Of a stretch of 64,000 nt of DNA, positions 49,530-59,574 are shown one piece after another. Position 1 is the first letter of the stretch. Each line of letters opens with the position of its first letter. This stretch comes from Streptomyces violaceorubidus (GTDB taxonomy: Bacteria > Actinomycetota > Actinomycetes > Streptomycetales > Streptomycetaceae). The stretch lies in the NCBI RefSeq assembly GCF_000717995.1, contig NZ_JODM01000028.1:19673-83672 (forward strand). The letters are read 5' to 3'. The translations under genes and the position numbers were made by a program. The notes beneath the pieces are model-generated. The model was not told where the DNA came from and searched no databases. It saw nothing but the letters and a program-made list of their open reading frames with translations.

Positions 49530-49949
49530 ATGAGCCTGAGCATCCGCAACCAGCTCCCCGGCACCGTCACCGCCGTCACCCCGGGCGAGGCCATGGCAAC
49601 GGTCAGGGTCCGCCTGTCCGGGGGCCGGCACCTCACCGCGGCCATCACCCGGGAGGCCGCCGACGATCTCGGCCTGAGCCCCGGAGCGGCCGTCCGCGCC
49701 CTGGTGAAGTCGACGGAGATCTCCCTCGCCACCGGCAGGGCCGACGGCCTGTCGATCCGCAACCGGCTGTCCGGCACGGTCACCCGGCTCGTGCTCGGCC
49801 AGGTCATGGCGGTCGCGCACCTCGCCATCGAGGACGCCGAGCTCACCGCCGTGATCACCAGGGAGGCGGCCGAGGAACTGGGCCTCTTCGTGGGTTCCGA
49901 CGTCATCGCCCTCGTCAAGTCCACCGAGGTCGCACTCGCCACCGCGTAG
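49530..49949 (+). CDS. Tandem Mop-domain molybdopterin-binding protein
   Basis: A 139-residue protein of two TOBE/Mop repeats: SIRNQLPGTVTAVTPGEAMA (about residues 4-23) ending in ALVKSTEISLA, and SIRNRLSGTVTRLVLGQVMA (about 74-93) ending in ALVKSTEVALA. Proteins like this (molbindins) store or buffer molybdate as oligomers. It lies 26 bases after modC in the same direction and is probably part of the operon. The second repeat reads nearly like the Mop domain of the upstream regulator, so all three Mop-containing genes are related by duplication. Confidence 0.92.
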   Translation: MSLSIRNQLPGTVTAVTPGEAMATVRVRLSGGRHLTAAITREAADDLGLSPGAAVRALVKSTEISLATGRADGLSIRNRLSGTVTRLVLGQVMAVAHLAIEDAELTAVITREAAEELGLFVGSDVIALVKSTEVALATA

Positions 49950-49966
49950 CCGGGGCCGCCCACGGC

Positions 49967-49996
49967 GAAGGCCCCGCCCGAGGGGGCGGGGCCTTC
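49967..49996. terminator. Strong bidirectional terminator
   Basis: Perfect 13-bp arms GAAGGCCCCGCCC and GGGCGGGGCCTTC with a 4-base loop GAGG lie between the convergent molybdate operon and gcvP. Confidence 0.9.
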
Positions 49997-50008
49997 GGCA
50001 CGGACCGC

Positions 50009-52894
<2,886 letters not shown>

Positions 52895-52960
52895 TGCGGA
52901 GGCCTCCTGGTCTGACGACCTTCGAGGGGCACCACGGCGCGGGTACCCGGACGGCCTCCC

Positions 52961-53160
52961 CCTCTGTCATCTCAACCTGAGAGCTTCACCGGGCGAGCCC
53001 TGGGGCTCTCCCGGCTTTCACCGTCGGTGAGAGCGGAAGCCGTCGACACCCGCCCTGCTTTCCAGAGTGACCTCGTCCGTGCGGTACGTGAGCCTGAGAG
53101 ATTCCGGGGAGGATTTGCTCCTTCGGCGCCTCCGATGGTGTCCGGAGGACTCTCCCGCGC
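52961..53160 (-). promoter_or_regulatory. Tandem glycine riboswitch upstream of gcvP
   Basis: On the minus strand the leader shows two glycine aptamers in series. The first runs from CGGGAGAGTCCTCCGG through GGCGCCGAAGGAGCAAAT to CTCTCAGGC; the second has GGTGAAAGCCGGGAGAGCCC and GTGAAGCTCTCAGG. The paired GGGAGAGxC / CTCTCAGG cores and the CCGAAGGAGCAA element are class signatures. Two aptamers joined by a linker bind glycine cooperatively and activate gcv genes. About 65 bases lie between the second aptamer and the gcvP start. Confidence 0.93.
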
Positions 53161-53212
53161 GGGGTCAGCAGCCGTTTGCCAGCGTACCAGCGAGCCTGCC
53201 GCACGGACTTCG

Positions 53213-53230
53213 AGTGGCCGACCGGCCACT
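53213..53230. promoter_or_regulatory. Palindrome between gcvP leader and PRC-barrel gene
   Basis: AGTGGCCGACCGGCCACT is an 18-bp inverted repeat with 8-bp perfect arms around AC, located between the two divergent promoters. It could be an operator for one or both genes. Confidence 0.45.
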
Positions 53231-53317
53231 TGTGCTCTTTTGTAGTACTTACGGATGATTAGGCGGCTGGTGTGCGACCCCAGTGCGGCCCAGTGGTGCG
53301 ATCAAGTGGAGGGCCCC

Positions 53318-53701
53318 GTGCGTACTGACATCGATCCGCGGAACCTGATCGGCCGCAAGGCGTTCGACCGCGACGGCACCAGGATCGGCACCGTGGACGA
53401 GGTCTACCTCGACGATGCCACCGGCGTCCCCGAGTGGGCGGCGATACGAACCGGTCTCTTCAGTCGGGACGCCTTCGTCCCGCTGGAGCCCAGCGAGCTG
53501 ATCGACGGGGCCCTGCGGGTGCCCTTCGACCGGGCGCTGATCAAGGAGGCGCCCGACTTCGGCGTGGGCCGCCACCTCTCGCCCGAGCAGGAACTCCAGC
53601 TCTACCACCACTACGGCTTGGACGTGGCGGCCGCTCCCCCGCCTCCGGACCACGACTTCGGCAAGCTGGCGGGCAAGGGCAAGGGCAACGACGAGGGCTG
53701 A
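53318..53701 (+). CDS. PRC-barrel domain protein
   Basis: A 127-residue protein with a PRC-barrel fold: DPRNLIGRKAFDRDGTRIGT, DEVYLDDATGVPEWAAIRTG and LEPSELIDGALRVPFDRALI, then a helix-rich C terminus with PEQELQLYHHYGLDV and a flexible Gly/Lys tail. PRC-barrel proteins occur in RNA metabolism (RimM) and in stress-linked small proteins; stand-alone actinobacterial ones are uncharacterised. The GTG was chosen for its GGAGGG 7 bases upstream. Its 3' end overlaps the convergent dinB gene by 91 bases, an unusual antisense overlap. Confidence 0.88.
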   Translation: MRTDIDPRNLIGRKAFDRDGTRIGTVDEVYLDDATGVPEWAAIRTGLFSRDAFVPLEPSELIDGALRVPFDRALIKEAPDFGVGRHLSPEQELQLYHHYGLDVAAAPPPPDHDFGKLAGKGKGNDEG

Positions 53702-55050
53702 GCCGCCCCGCCCTCCGGTTCCGCGACCAGCGGCAGCGGATCCGTGGGGGACAGCTCCGGGTCGTCCACCGGGAAGGTCCGCACCCGCCCGACCCGCGAG
53801 TACGGCGTCTCGAACCGCACGGTGACCCGTCCGAGACCGCTGCCCTGCACCCAGCCGTGCCCCAGCTCCGTGTGCCGCACGTCGTGTCCCGCCGGCCACC
53901 GGCGCTCCACGGGCGAGGGTCTGTGCTCCTCGGCGGGCTCCGCCTCGGTCTCCTCGGCCGGCTCTTCCGCCCGGCCCCCCGCCGCCTGGGCGAACAGGTC
54001 CTCCTGCGTGTAGTCGGCGAGTCCGCTGACGCCCACCCCGAGCAGCCGCACACCGCCCGTGGTGTCCACCGAGTCCAGCAGTCTGGCCGCCGCCTCGCGC
54101 ACCACCGCGGGGTCGTCGGTGGGTCCGCGCAGGGTCTCGGAGCGGGTGAGCGTGGAGAAGTCGTATCTGCGCACCTTGAGCACGATGGTCCGCCCGGACA
54201 GGCCGGAGGCGCGCAGCCGCCGCACACAGCGGTCCGCCAGCCGCCCCACCTCGACGCCGACCCGGACCCGGTCGTGGATGTCCACGTCGTAGGTGTCCTC
54301 GACGGACACCGACTTGGTCTCCCGCTCGGCCACCACCGGCCGCTCGTCCCGGGCCAGCGCCATGGCGTACAGGGCGTGGCCGTGCGCCTTGCCCAGCAGC
54401 CGCACCAGCTCGTCCTCGCCCGCCTCGGCTATCTCGCCGACCGTGGTGATGCCGGCCCGCCGCAGATGGTCCCCTGTGGCCGGTCCCACCCCGGGCAGCG
54501 TGCGCACCGTCATCGGCTCCAGCATGGCCCGCTCGGTCCCCGGCGGGATGAGCACCAGTCCGTCGGGCTTGGCCTGCTCCGAGGCGATCTTGGCGAGCAT
54601 CTTGGAGGCGGCGAGCCCCACGGAGCCGGTGAGGCCGGTGACGGTGCGGATGTCCGCGCGCAGCTTCTCCCCGGCTCCTCGCGCCGACTCCGCGTCCCGG
54701 GCCACCCCGCCGGCCTCCAGGTCCACGAAGGCCTCGTCCAGGCTCAGCGGCTCCACCAGCGGCGACAGCTCCCGCAGCAGCCGCATCACCTGCTCGCTGA
54801 TCGACCGGTAGAGCTCGAAGCGCGGAACGAGGTAGGCGGCATGCGGCGCGAGCCGTCGGGCCTGTCCCATCGGCATCGCGGAGTGCACCCCGAACACCCG
54901 CGCCTCGTAGGAGCAGGTGGCGACCACGCCGCGCGGCCCGAGGCCGCCCACCACCACGGCCTTCCCGCGCAGGCTCGGCTTGGACGCCTGCTCCACCGAG
55001 GCGAAGAAGGCATCCATGTCGAGATGCAGGATCGTGGGCGCGGTTCTCAC
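53611..55050 (-). CDS. dinB: DNA polymerase IV, translesion Y-family
   Basis: A 479-residue Y-family polymerase for error-prone lesion bypass. The catalytic acids are in HLDMDAFFASVEQ (residues 9-21) and SLDEAFVDLEAGG (about 103-115); the thumb HhH motifs (TLPGVGPATGDHLRRAGITT) and little-finger domain (about 245-350) follow. A clamp-binding motif QEDLF lies in DYTQEDLFAQAAGG near residue 376. The C-terminal extension beyond it (about 90 residues, acidic then Gly-rich) is not typical of Pol IV and overlaps the convergent PRC-barrel gene. The GTG start reads VRTAPTILHLDMDAFF. Confidence 0.94.
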   Translation of the reverse strand: MRTAPTILHLDMDAFFASVEQASKPSLRGKAVVVGGLGPRGVVATCSYEARVFGVHSAMPMGQARRLAPHAAYLVPRFELYRSISEQVMRLLRELSPLVEPLSLDEAFVDLEAGGVARDAESARGAGEKLRADIRTVTGLTGSVGLAASKMLAKIASEQAKPDGLVLIPPGTERAMLEPMTVRTLPGVGPATGDHLRRAGITTVGEIAEAGEDELVRLLGKAHGHALYAMALARDERPVVAERETKSVSVEDTYDVDIHDRVRVGVEVGRLADRCVRRLRASGLSGRTIVLKVRRYDFSTLTRSETLRGPTDDPAVVREAAARLLDSVDTTGGVRLLGVGVSGLADYTQEDLFAQAAGGRAEEPAEETEAEPAEEHRPSPVERRWPAGHDVRHTELGHGWVQGSGLGRVTVRFETPYSRVGRVRTFPVDDPELSPTDPLPLVAEPEGGAAQPSSLPLPLPASLPKSWSGGGGAAATSKP

Positions 55051-55122
55051 ATCTCCGATGCTGCCCTACGCCACTGACAATCCCGCCGTCACCGGCGGGG
55101 GCAACCCGCGGCGCCGCGCGGT

Positions 55123-55809
55123 TCAGACCGCCCGGTTGTTCCGCCGCCGGGCCAGCTCGTCGGCCGGATTGTGCCCGACCAGGGTCTCCCCCGTGTCGAT
55201 CCGCTCGCCGTGCAGCTGGGACAGCGCGCTCTCCACGTCCCGCCACACCACGCCCACGGCGATCCCGAAGACGCCCTGGCCCCCCTGGAGCAGCGCGTGC
55301 ACCTCGTCGGGAGACGTGCACTCGTAGACGGTGGCGCCGTCGCTCATCAGCGTCATCCGCTCCAGGTCGCGGAAACCGCGCTCCCGCAGGTGCTGGACGG
55401 TGGTGCGGATGTTCTGCAGGGACACACCGGTGTCGAGGAAGCGCTTGACGATCTTCAGCACGACCACATCGCGGAAGCTGTACAGGCGCTGCGTTCCGGA
55501 GCCGTGCGCGGGCCGCACGCTGGGCTCGACGAGGCCCGTGCGGGCCCAGTAGTCGAGTTGCCGGTAGGTGATGCCGGCGGCCGCGCAGGCCGTCGGGCCG
55601 CGATAGCCGATCTGCTCGGACGCCATGGACGTCGCCCCTCCGCTGGTCGGCACGGCTGCCGGTCGCCGCGGACCGGGATCGGCCGCGCCACCGTGCTGGG
55701 CGTGGCCCGTGCTCGCGCCGAACCTGGAGCCCGGGGGCGGGTACGGACCGCCTGCCCCGAGACCGTGCCCGGGGCCACCCCCAACCGTACCGTCGCCGCT
55801 GATTCTCAC
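55123..55809 (-). CDS. MerR-family regulator (ResR/McdR type)
   Basis: A 228-residue MerR-like regulator. A Gly/Pro-rich N-terminal 60 residues (GGGPGHGLGAGGPYPPPGSR) precede the DNA-binding domain: GYRGPTACAAAGITYRQLDY, WARTGLVEPSVRPAHGSGTQ and FRDVVVLKIVKRFLDTGVSL, then a dimerisation helix and an effector-like C terminus (VYECTSPDEVHALLQGGQGV). By position and order it corresponds to M. tuberculosis Rv1830 (ResR/McdR), linked there to cell division control. A -35/-10 promoter is visible upstream and the GTG has GGAGGT 4 bases before it. Confidence 0.92.
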   Translation of the reverse strand: MRISGDGTVGGGPGHGLGAGGPYPPPGSRFGASTGHAQHGGAADPGPRRPAAVPTSGGATSMASEQIGYRGPTACAAAGITYRQLDYWARTGLVEPSVRPAHGSGTQRLYSFRDVVVLKIVKRFLDTGVSLQNIRTTVQHLRERGFRDLERMTLMSDGATVYECTSPDEVHALLQGGQGVFGIAVGVVWRDVESALSQLHGERIDTGETLVGHNPADELARRRNNRAV

Positions 55810-55839
55810 GCCGACCTCCGTCCTTGACCTGCCTCCTCG

Positions 55840-55868
55840 AAGGTAGGCAGTCACCAAGGGTGCGTCAA
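55840..55868 (-). promoter_or_regulatory. Predicted promoter of the MerR gene
   Basis: On the minus strand TTGACG (55863-55868) and TACCTT (55840-55845) are separated by 17 bases, a good HrdB-like -35/-10 pair. The expected start of transcription lies about 20-25 bases before the GTG. Confidence 0.65.
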
Positions 55869-55877
55869 CGATCGCCA

Positions 55878-55895
55878 CACTCGGCACGCCGAGTG
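55878..55895 (-). terminator. Hairpin between DUF151 and MerR genes
   Basis: CACTCGGC-AC-GCCGAGTG is an 8-bp perfect hairpin downstream of the DUF151 stop and just upstream of the MerR -35 element, so it can end the DUF151 transcript; an operator role for the MerR protein is also possible. Confidence 0.5.
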
Positions 55896-55971
55896 ATAAT
55901 CACCCTACGAGTGGTTTCCCGTGCCTTGTCCCGGGAAAGGCTAGCCGGATGTGCGCGAACGGGGCCGCGTC

Positions 55972-56445
55972 TCACTGGTTGCTGGTCCCGAAGTCCTCGG
56001 GCGAGATCTGGTCGAGGAACTCGCGGAACTTCTCCACCTCGTCCTCCTGCTCGTCCGGAATGGCGATGCCGGCGTCGTCGAGGACCGTGTCGCTGCCGTA
56101 GATCGGCGTACCGGTGCGCAGGGCCAGCGCTATGGCGTCGGACGGCCTGGCACTGACCTCGACCCCGCTCGCGAAGACCAGCTCGGCGTAGAAGACCCCA
56201 TCACGCAGGTCGGTGATGCGCACTTCCGTGAGCTCCTGGCCGACGGCTTCCAGCACGTCCTTGAACAGGTCGTGCGTCAGCGGCCGCGCGGGAGCCATGC
56301 CCTGCTGGGCGAAGGCGATCGCCGTCGCCTCCCCCGGTCCGATCCAGATGGGAAGGTAGCGGTCGCCGCCCACTTCGCGCAGCAGCACGATCGGCTGGTT
56401 GGAGGGCATCTCGACCCGGACACCTACGACATCGAGCTCGTTCAC
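55972..56445 (-). CDS. Bifunctional nuclease family protein (DUF151)
   Basis: A 157-residue DUF151 protein: NELDVVGVRVEMPSNQPIVL, EVGGDRYLPIWIGPGEATAI and AFAQQGMAPARPLTHDLFKD are family blocks, with SARPSDAIALALRTGTPIYG in the second half. Plant and mycobacterial relatives act as nucleases, but catalytic residues are poorly defined. By position it matches Rv1829. The GTG start has AGGGTTG nearby. It lies between two MerR-family genes and downstream of the FHA gene in the conserved actinobacterial cluster. Confidence 0.92.
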   Translation of the reverse strand: MNELDVVGVRVEMPSNQPIVLLREVGGDRYLPIWIGPGEATAIAFAQQGMAPARPLTHDLFKDVLEAVGQELTEVRITDLRDGVFYAELVFASGVEVSARPSDAIALALRTGTPIYGSDTVLDDAGIAIPDEQEDEVEKFREFLDQISPEDFGTSNQ

Positions 56446-56600
56446 ACAGCAACCCTAGGCCGTGCCCGGGACGTTTGGGTAGTCGGGCCGGGATCGGGTG
56501 GGCGATCCGGGTCCGGATCGGGTGGTGATCCGGACCGGCGCCGGGTGGGTCGTGCGGGCCGGGACCCGGCGGGTGGTCCGGATCGGCGGTCCCGCCCGTT

Positions 56601-57338
56601 TCAGGGCAGCCGCACGCCGAGCGCGGTCTGCACCAACGCGGCGTGCAGCTTCACCGCCAGCCCTGCCAGCTCCTTGGTACGGGCTTCCGCGTGTGCCCTG
56701 GTCTGCGGGTTGCGGTGCCGCTTCAGCGGGGCCACCACCTGGTCCACGAGCCCGGCCTCCCGGTCGGCGGCGGCCTTCATCACCCGCAGGTGCCGAGGCT
56801 CGATCCCGAACCGCCCCAGCTGCACCACCAGCGACGCCACGGTGACCGCCTCGGCGTCGTACGCCCCGTCGGGCAGCGGGGTGAGGAGCCCGTACGACTC
56901 CCACTCCTTCAGCTCCTGCTCGTCGATCCCGGCCGTGGCCAGCAGCTCGTCCCGCCCGATCCGCGCCACCGTCGGGCTCTCGGCCGGCTCCGGTCCGGCT
57001 TCCCCGTCCCGCTGCCGGCCGACCCGCGGCAGGGCGACGGCCTCGCCGCGCTCCACGGCGTCCAAGTGCTCGCGGATCACTTTGAGCGGCAGATAGTGGT
57101 CCCGCTGCATGCGCAGCACCTCGCCGAGGCGCTCGACGTCGTGCACGCTGAACTTGCGGTACCCGGCCGGGGTCCGCCGCGGCTCGACGAGGCCCTCCGA
57201 CTCCAGGAAACGGATCTTGGAGATGGTGATGTCGGGGAACTCGTCACGCAGCGCGGTCAGCACTGCGCCGATGCTCATCAGCCCACTGTCCGTGGCGGCG
57301 GCGCCTTGCCCGGCACCGCCGCTCGGTGTTTGAAGCAT
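56601..57338 (-). CDS. ftsR: FtsR, MerR-type regulator of ftsZ
   Basis: A 245-residue MerR-like regulator with the segment MSIGAVLTALRDEFPDITIS, KIRFLESEGLVEPRRTPAGY and RLGEVLRMQRDHYLPLKVIR near the N terminus, a linker, and a second winged-helix-like region (ARIGRDELLATAGIDEQELK, EWESYGLLTPLPDGAYDAEA). It matches Rv1828 and corynebacterial FtsR, which activates ftsZ and couples growth to division. AGGGAAGG precedes the ATG. A GC-rich hairpin separates it from the FHA gene, and the two are likely co-transcribed. Confidence 0.9.
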   Translation of the reverse strand: MLQTPSGGAGQGAAATDSGLMSIGAVLTALRDEFPDITISKIRFLESEGLVEPRRTPAGYRKFSVHDVERLGEVLRMQRDHYLPLKVIREHLDAVERGEAVALPRVGRQRDGEAGPEPAESPTVARIGRDELLATAGIDEQELKEWESYGLLTPLPDGAYDAEAVTVASLVVQLGRFGIEPRHLRVMKAAADREAGLVDQVVAPLKRHRNPQTRAHAEARTKELAGLAVKLHAALVQTALGVRLP

Positions 57339-57356
57339 GGACCTTCCCTGGAGGTT

Positions 57357-57376
57357 CCCCGGGCGGGGGCCCGGGG
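57357..57376 (-). terminator. Hairpin in the FHA-ftsR gap
   Basis: CCCCGGGC-GGGG-GCCCGGGG lies between the FHA stop and the ftsR ribosome binding site. It could lower read-through from the FHA gene into ftsR rather than stop it fully. Confidence 0.5.
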
Positions 57377-57381
57377 GCGGG

Positions 57382-58191
57382 TCAGTAACCCCGCTGGCTC
57401 GCGTAGAACACCAGCCGGTACTTGCCGATCTGCACCTCGTCACCGTTGGACAGGGCGACCTGGTCGATGCGCTCCCGGTTGACGTACGTACCGTTCAGGC
57501 TGCCGACGTCGGCGACCGTGAACGACCCGTCGGGGCTGCGGCGGAACTCCACGTGCCGGCGCGAGACCGTCACGTCGTCCAGGAAGATGTCGCTCTGCGG
57601 ATGGCGACCGGCGGTGGTCAGCTCGCCGTCCAGCAGGAAGCGGCTGCCCGAGTTCGGACCGCGGCGCACGACCAGCAGCGCGGAGCCCAGCGGCAGCGCG
57701 TCGACGGCCGCCTGCGCCTCGGGGGAGAGCGCCGGGATCGCCGTCTGGCCGGTGACCTCGGCGTCGTACGCCTCCAGGCCGGAGATGGAGATCGTGGAGG
57801 TCGTCTCGGAGGCGCGCTCCGGGACCGCACCGGCCCGCAGCGGAGCGCCGCAGTTGGAGCAGAAGCGGCTGTTCTCCGCGTTGCGGTTGCCGCACCTCGT
57901 ACACACCAGGGCCGACATGGACGGATCCTCCTGCCGCGGCTGCCCCGCCGGGGCGTTCGACGCGTACGGGTCGGGGTGGAACCCTCCACCCGTACCCGGG
58001 GCCGAGGGCTGGCCGAAACCTATGCCGCCGGACTGAGCAGGGTCAACAGACGGCGCGCCCGGACCACCCACCTGGTCCCGGTACATCGGGCGTCGGCCCT
58101 CCGCGTCGGGCTGTGCGCGATGACGGGCGGTCGCGTTGTCGCCGCTGCCCTCTCGCGCGCTCTTGCCGAACAACTTCGCAAACAACTTCAC
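57382..58191 (-). CDS. garA: FHA-domain regulator of GarA/OdhI type with zinc ribbon
   Basis: The long form has 269 residues: an N-terminal Gly/Pro-rich part (KLFAKLFGKSAREGSG), a zinc ribbon with C97/C100/C111/C114, the ETTS motif at 129-132 that in GarA/OdhI is phosphorylated by PknB/PknG, and an FHA domain at about 172-263 (GRHPQSDIFLDDVTVSRRHV then VADVGSLNGTYVN). Unphosphorylated GarA/OdhI inhibits 2-oxoglutarate dehydrogenase and glutamate dehydrogenase, so it tunes glutamate metabolism. The GTG start has AAGGGG 8 bases before it. An internal ATG at 57918 has a perfect AGGAGG with 8-base spacing and would give a 178-residue form close in size to GarA. Confidence 0.92.
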   Translation of the reverse strand: MKLFAKLFGKSAREGSGDNATARHRAQPDAEGRRPMYRDQVGGPGAPSVDPAQSGGIGFGQPSAPGTGGGFHPDPYASNAPAGQPRQEDPSMSALVCTRCGNRNAENSRFCSNCGAPLRAGAVPERASETTSTISISGLEAYDAEVTGQTAIPALSPEAQAAVDALPLGSALLVVRRGPNSGSRFLLDGELTTAGRHPQSDIFLDDVTVSRRHVEFRRSPDGSFTVADVGSLNGTYVNRERIDQVALSNGDEVQIGKYRLVFYASQRGY

Positions 58192-58381
58192 GGGCGATTC
58201 CCCTTGACCGAAACAGACCCGCCCGTGGGGCAGGACGAACCCTTACTGAACGCACTGGCCGACCCGGACACCTTCACAACGTCCGTCTCCGCCAGACAGT
58301 TTCCACCACGCACCACCCAATCGGTGCGCCGACCCCCCGCAACCTCATGCCCTCGCCGGACGCCCCCCATGCACCGTCGGT

Positions 58382-59236
58382 TCACTGGGAGGACGACCGA
58401 GCGTAGTCAGGCCGCTCCGCCGCTCGCAAGGCGTCCACGACGATCTTGCTCGACCGCTCCACAGTAACGGTGGCCTGTTCCTTCTCCAGAGTCTGCACCA
58501 CTCCTCCAGGAATGTTGAGAGCCGGTTCGAGGTCCTGCGGCTTGCCGATGACCTGGAAACGATAGGGCGCGTTGATCTTGTTCCCGTCGACACTGACGGA
58601 CTTGTCGGTGTCCGCCAGGTACGTGCCGGCGACGACCCGTACGCCGTTCACCTGGATCGCCTCCGCACCCGCCGCGCGCAGTTCCTGGATGGCGTCGAGC
58701 AGCATGTCCGCCTCGACCGTCCCTTTCGTGTCCCCGATGGTCACCGTGATCCCGGGCCCCTGCGCGGTCACGGTGCCCGCGAGGATGCCCAGTTGCCGCT
58801 CCTTCTCGAGCGTCTGCTTGCGGGCCTCCTCCGCCTGGTCGGAGCTGTTCTCCAGCTCGTCGCGCTGCTTCTCGAGACCCTGTTTCTCGTCTTCAAGACG
58901 CTGAGTACGGTCGTCCAGTTCATCGAGGATGCGGACCAGATCCTCCTGGCGGGCGCCACGCAGCGCGCCGTCGCTGTCACTGTTGGACGCCACCTGCACC
59001 GCGAGGCCGAATCCCAGCCCGAACAGGAGCAGGGCGACGATGAGTTGCGCCCGCGTCAGGCGCGGCGGCCACAGCCCCTTCAGCAGCCGCTGCCGGCCGG
59101 TCAGTCCGTTCCGCTCCGGCCGCGCGCCCTCCCGGATGCCGTCCGCCGGGCCGTCCCCCGCGGTCCGCGAGGGCGGCACCTCGGCGGGCAGCTCCTTGCG
59201 CAGCCGGTGCGCGTGGTGCTCCTCGTGGTCGCTCAT
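58382..59236 (-). CDS. DUF881 envelope protein (second copy)
   Basis: A 284-residue protein with a cytosolic acidic N terminus (MSDHEEHHAHRLRKELPAEV), one transmembrane helix (about residues 60-82, AQLIVALLLFGLGFGLAVQV), a coiled coil (EDLVRILDELDDRTQRLEDE to about residue 145) and a DUF881 domain (GPGITVTIGDTKG, EAIQVNGVRVVAGTYLADTD, INAPYRFQVIGKPQDLEPAL). DUF881 proteins are exposed outside the membrane and have been linked to division/sporulation neighbourhoods; their function is unresolved. The start is the ATG; a GTG overlapping the stop of the Sbp gene is an alternative, giving a 4-base overlap. Confidence 0.9.
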   Translation of the reverse strand: MSDHEEHHAHRLRKELPAEVPPSRTAGDGPADGIREGARPERNGLTGRQRLLKGLWPPRLTRAQLIVALLLFGLGFGLAVQVASNSDSDGALRGARQEDLVRILDELDDRTQRLEDEKQGLEKQRDELENSSDQAEEARKQTLEKERQLGILAGTVTAQGPGITVTIGDTKGTVEADMLLDAIQELRAAGAEAIQVNGVRVVAGTYLADTDKSVSVDGNKINAPYRFQVIGKPQDLEPALNIPGGVVQTLEKEQATVTVERSSKIVVDALRAAERPDYARSSSQ

Positions 59237-59241
59237 CGGCC

Positions 59242-59574
59242 TCACGCCCTGAAGACGTGGCGTCGGATCGCCGCGGCGTTGGAGAAGATGCGGATGCCGA
59301 GGACCACCACGACACCGGTGGACAGCTGGGCACCGACGCCCAACTTGTCGCCCAGGAACACGATCAACGCGGCCACGACCACGTTGGACAGGAACGACAC
59401 CACGAAGACCTTGTCGTCGAAGATGCCGTCGAGCATGGCCCGCAGACCGCCGAAGACGGCGTCCAGCGCCGCCACGACGGCGATCGGCAGATACGGCTCC
59501 ACGGCCGCCGGCACCTCGGGCCGGACCAGCAATCCGGCCACGACTCCCACGACGAGGCCCAGTACGGCGATCAC
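59242..59574 (-). CDS. Small basic protein family (Sbp, DUF1290)
   Basis: A 110-residue protein with three hydrophobic segments (VLGLVVGVVAGLLVRPEVPA, YLPIAVVAALDAVFGGLRAM, FLSNVVVAALIVFLGDKLGV) typical of the small basic protein family of Gram-positive bacteria. It is basic at the end (RRHVFRA). It is sandwiched between two DUF881 genes with 4-base overlaps at the start and probably at the stop, so all three should be made together and may form a membrane complex. The position matches Rv1824. Confidence 0.92.
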   Translation of the reverse strand: MIAVLGLVVGVVAGLLVRPEVPAAVEPYLPIAVVAALDAVFGGLRAMLDGIFDDKVFVVSFLSNVVVAALIVFLGDKLGVGAQLSTGVVVVLGIRIFSNAAAIRRHVFRA

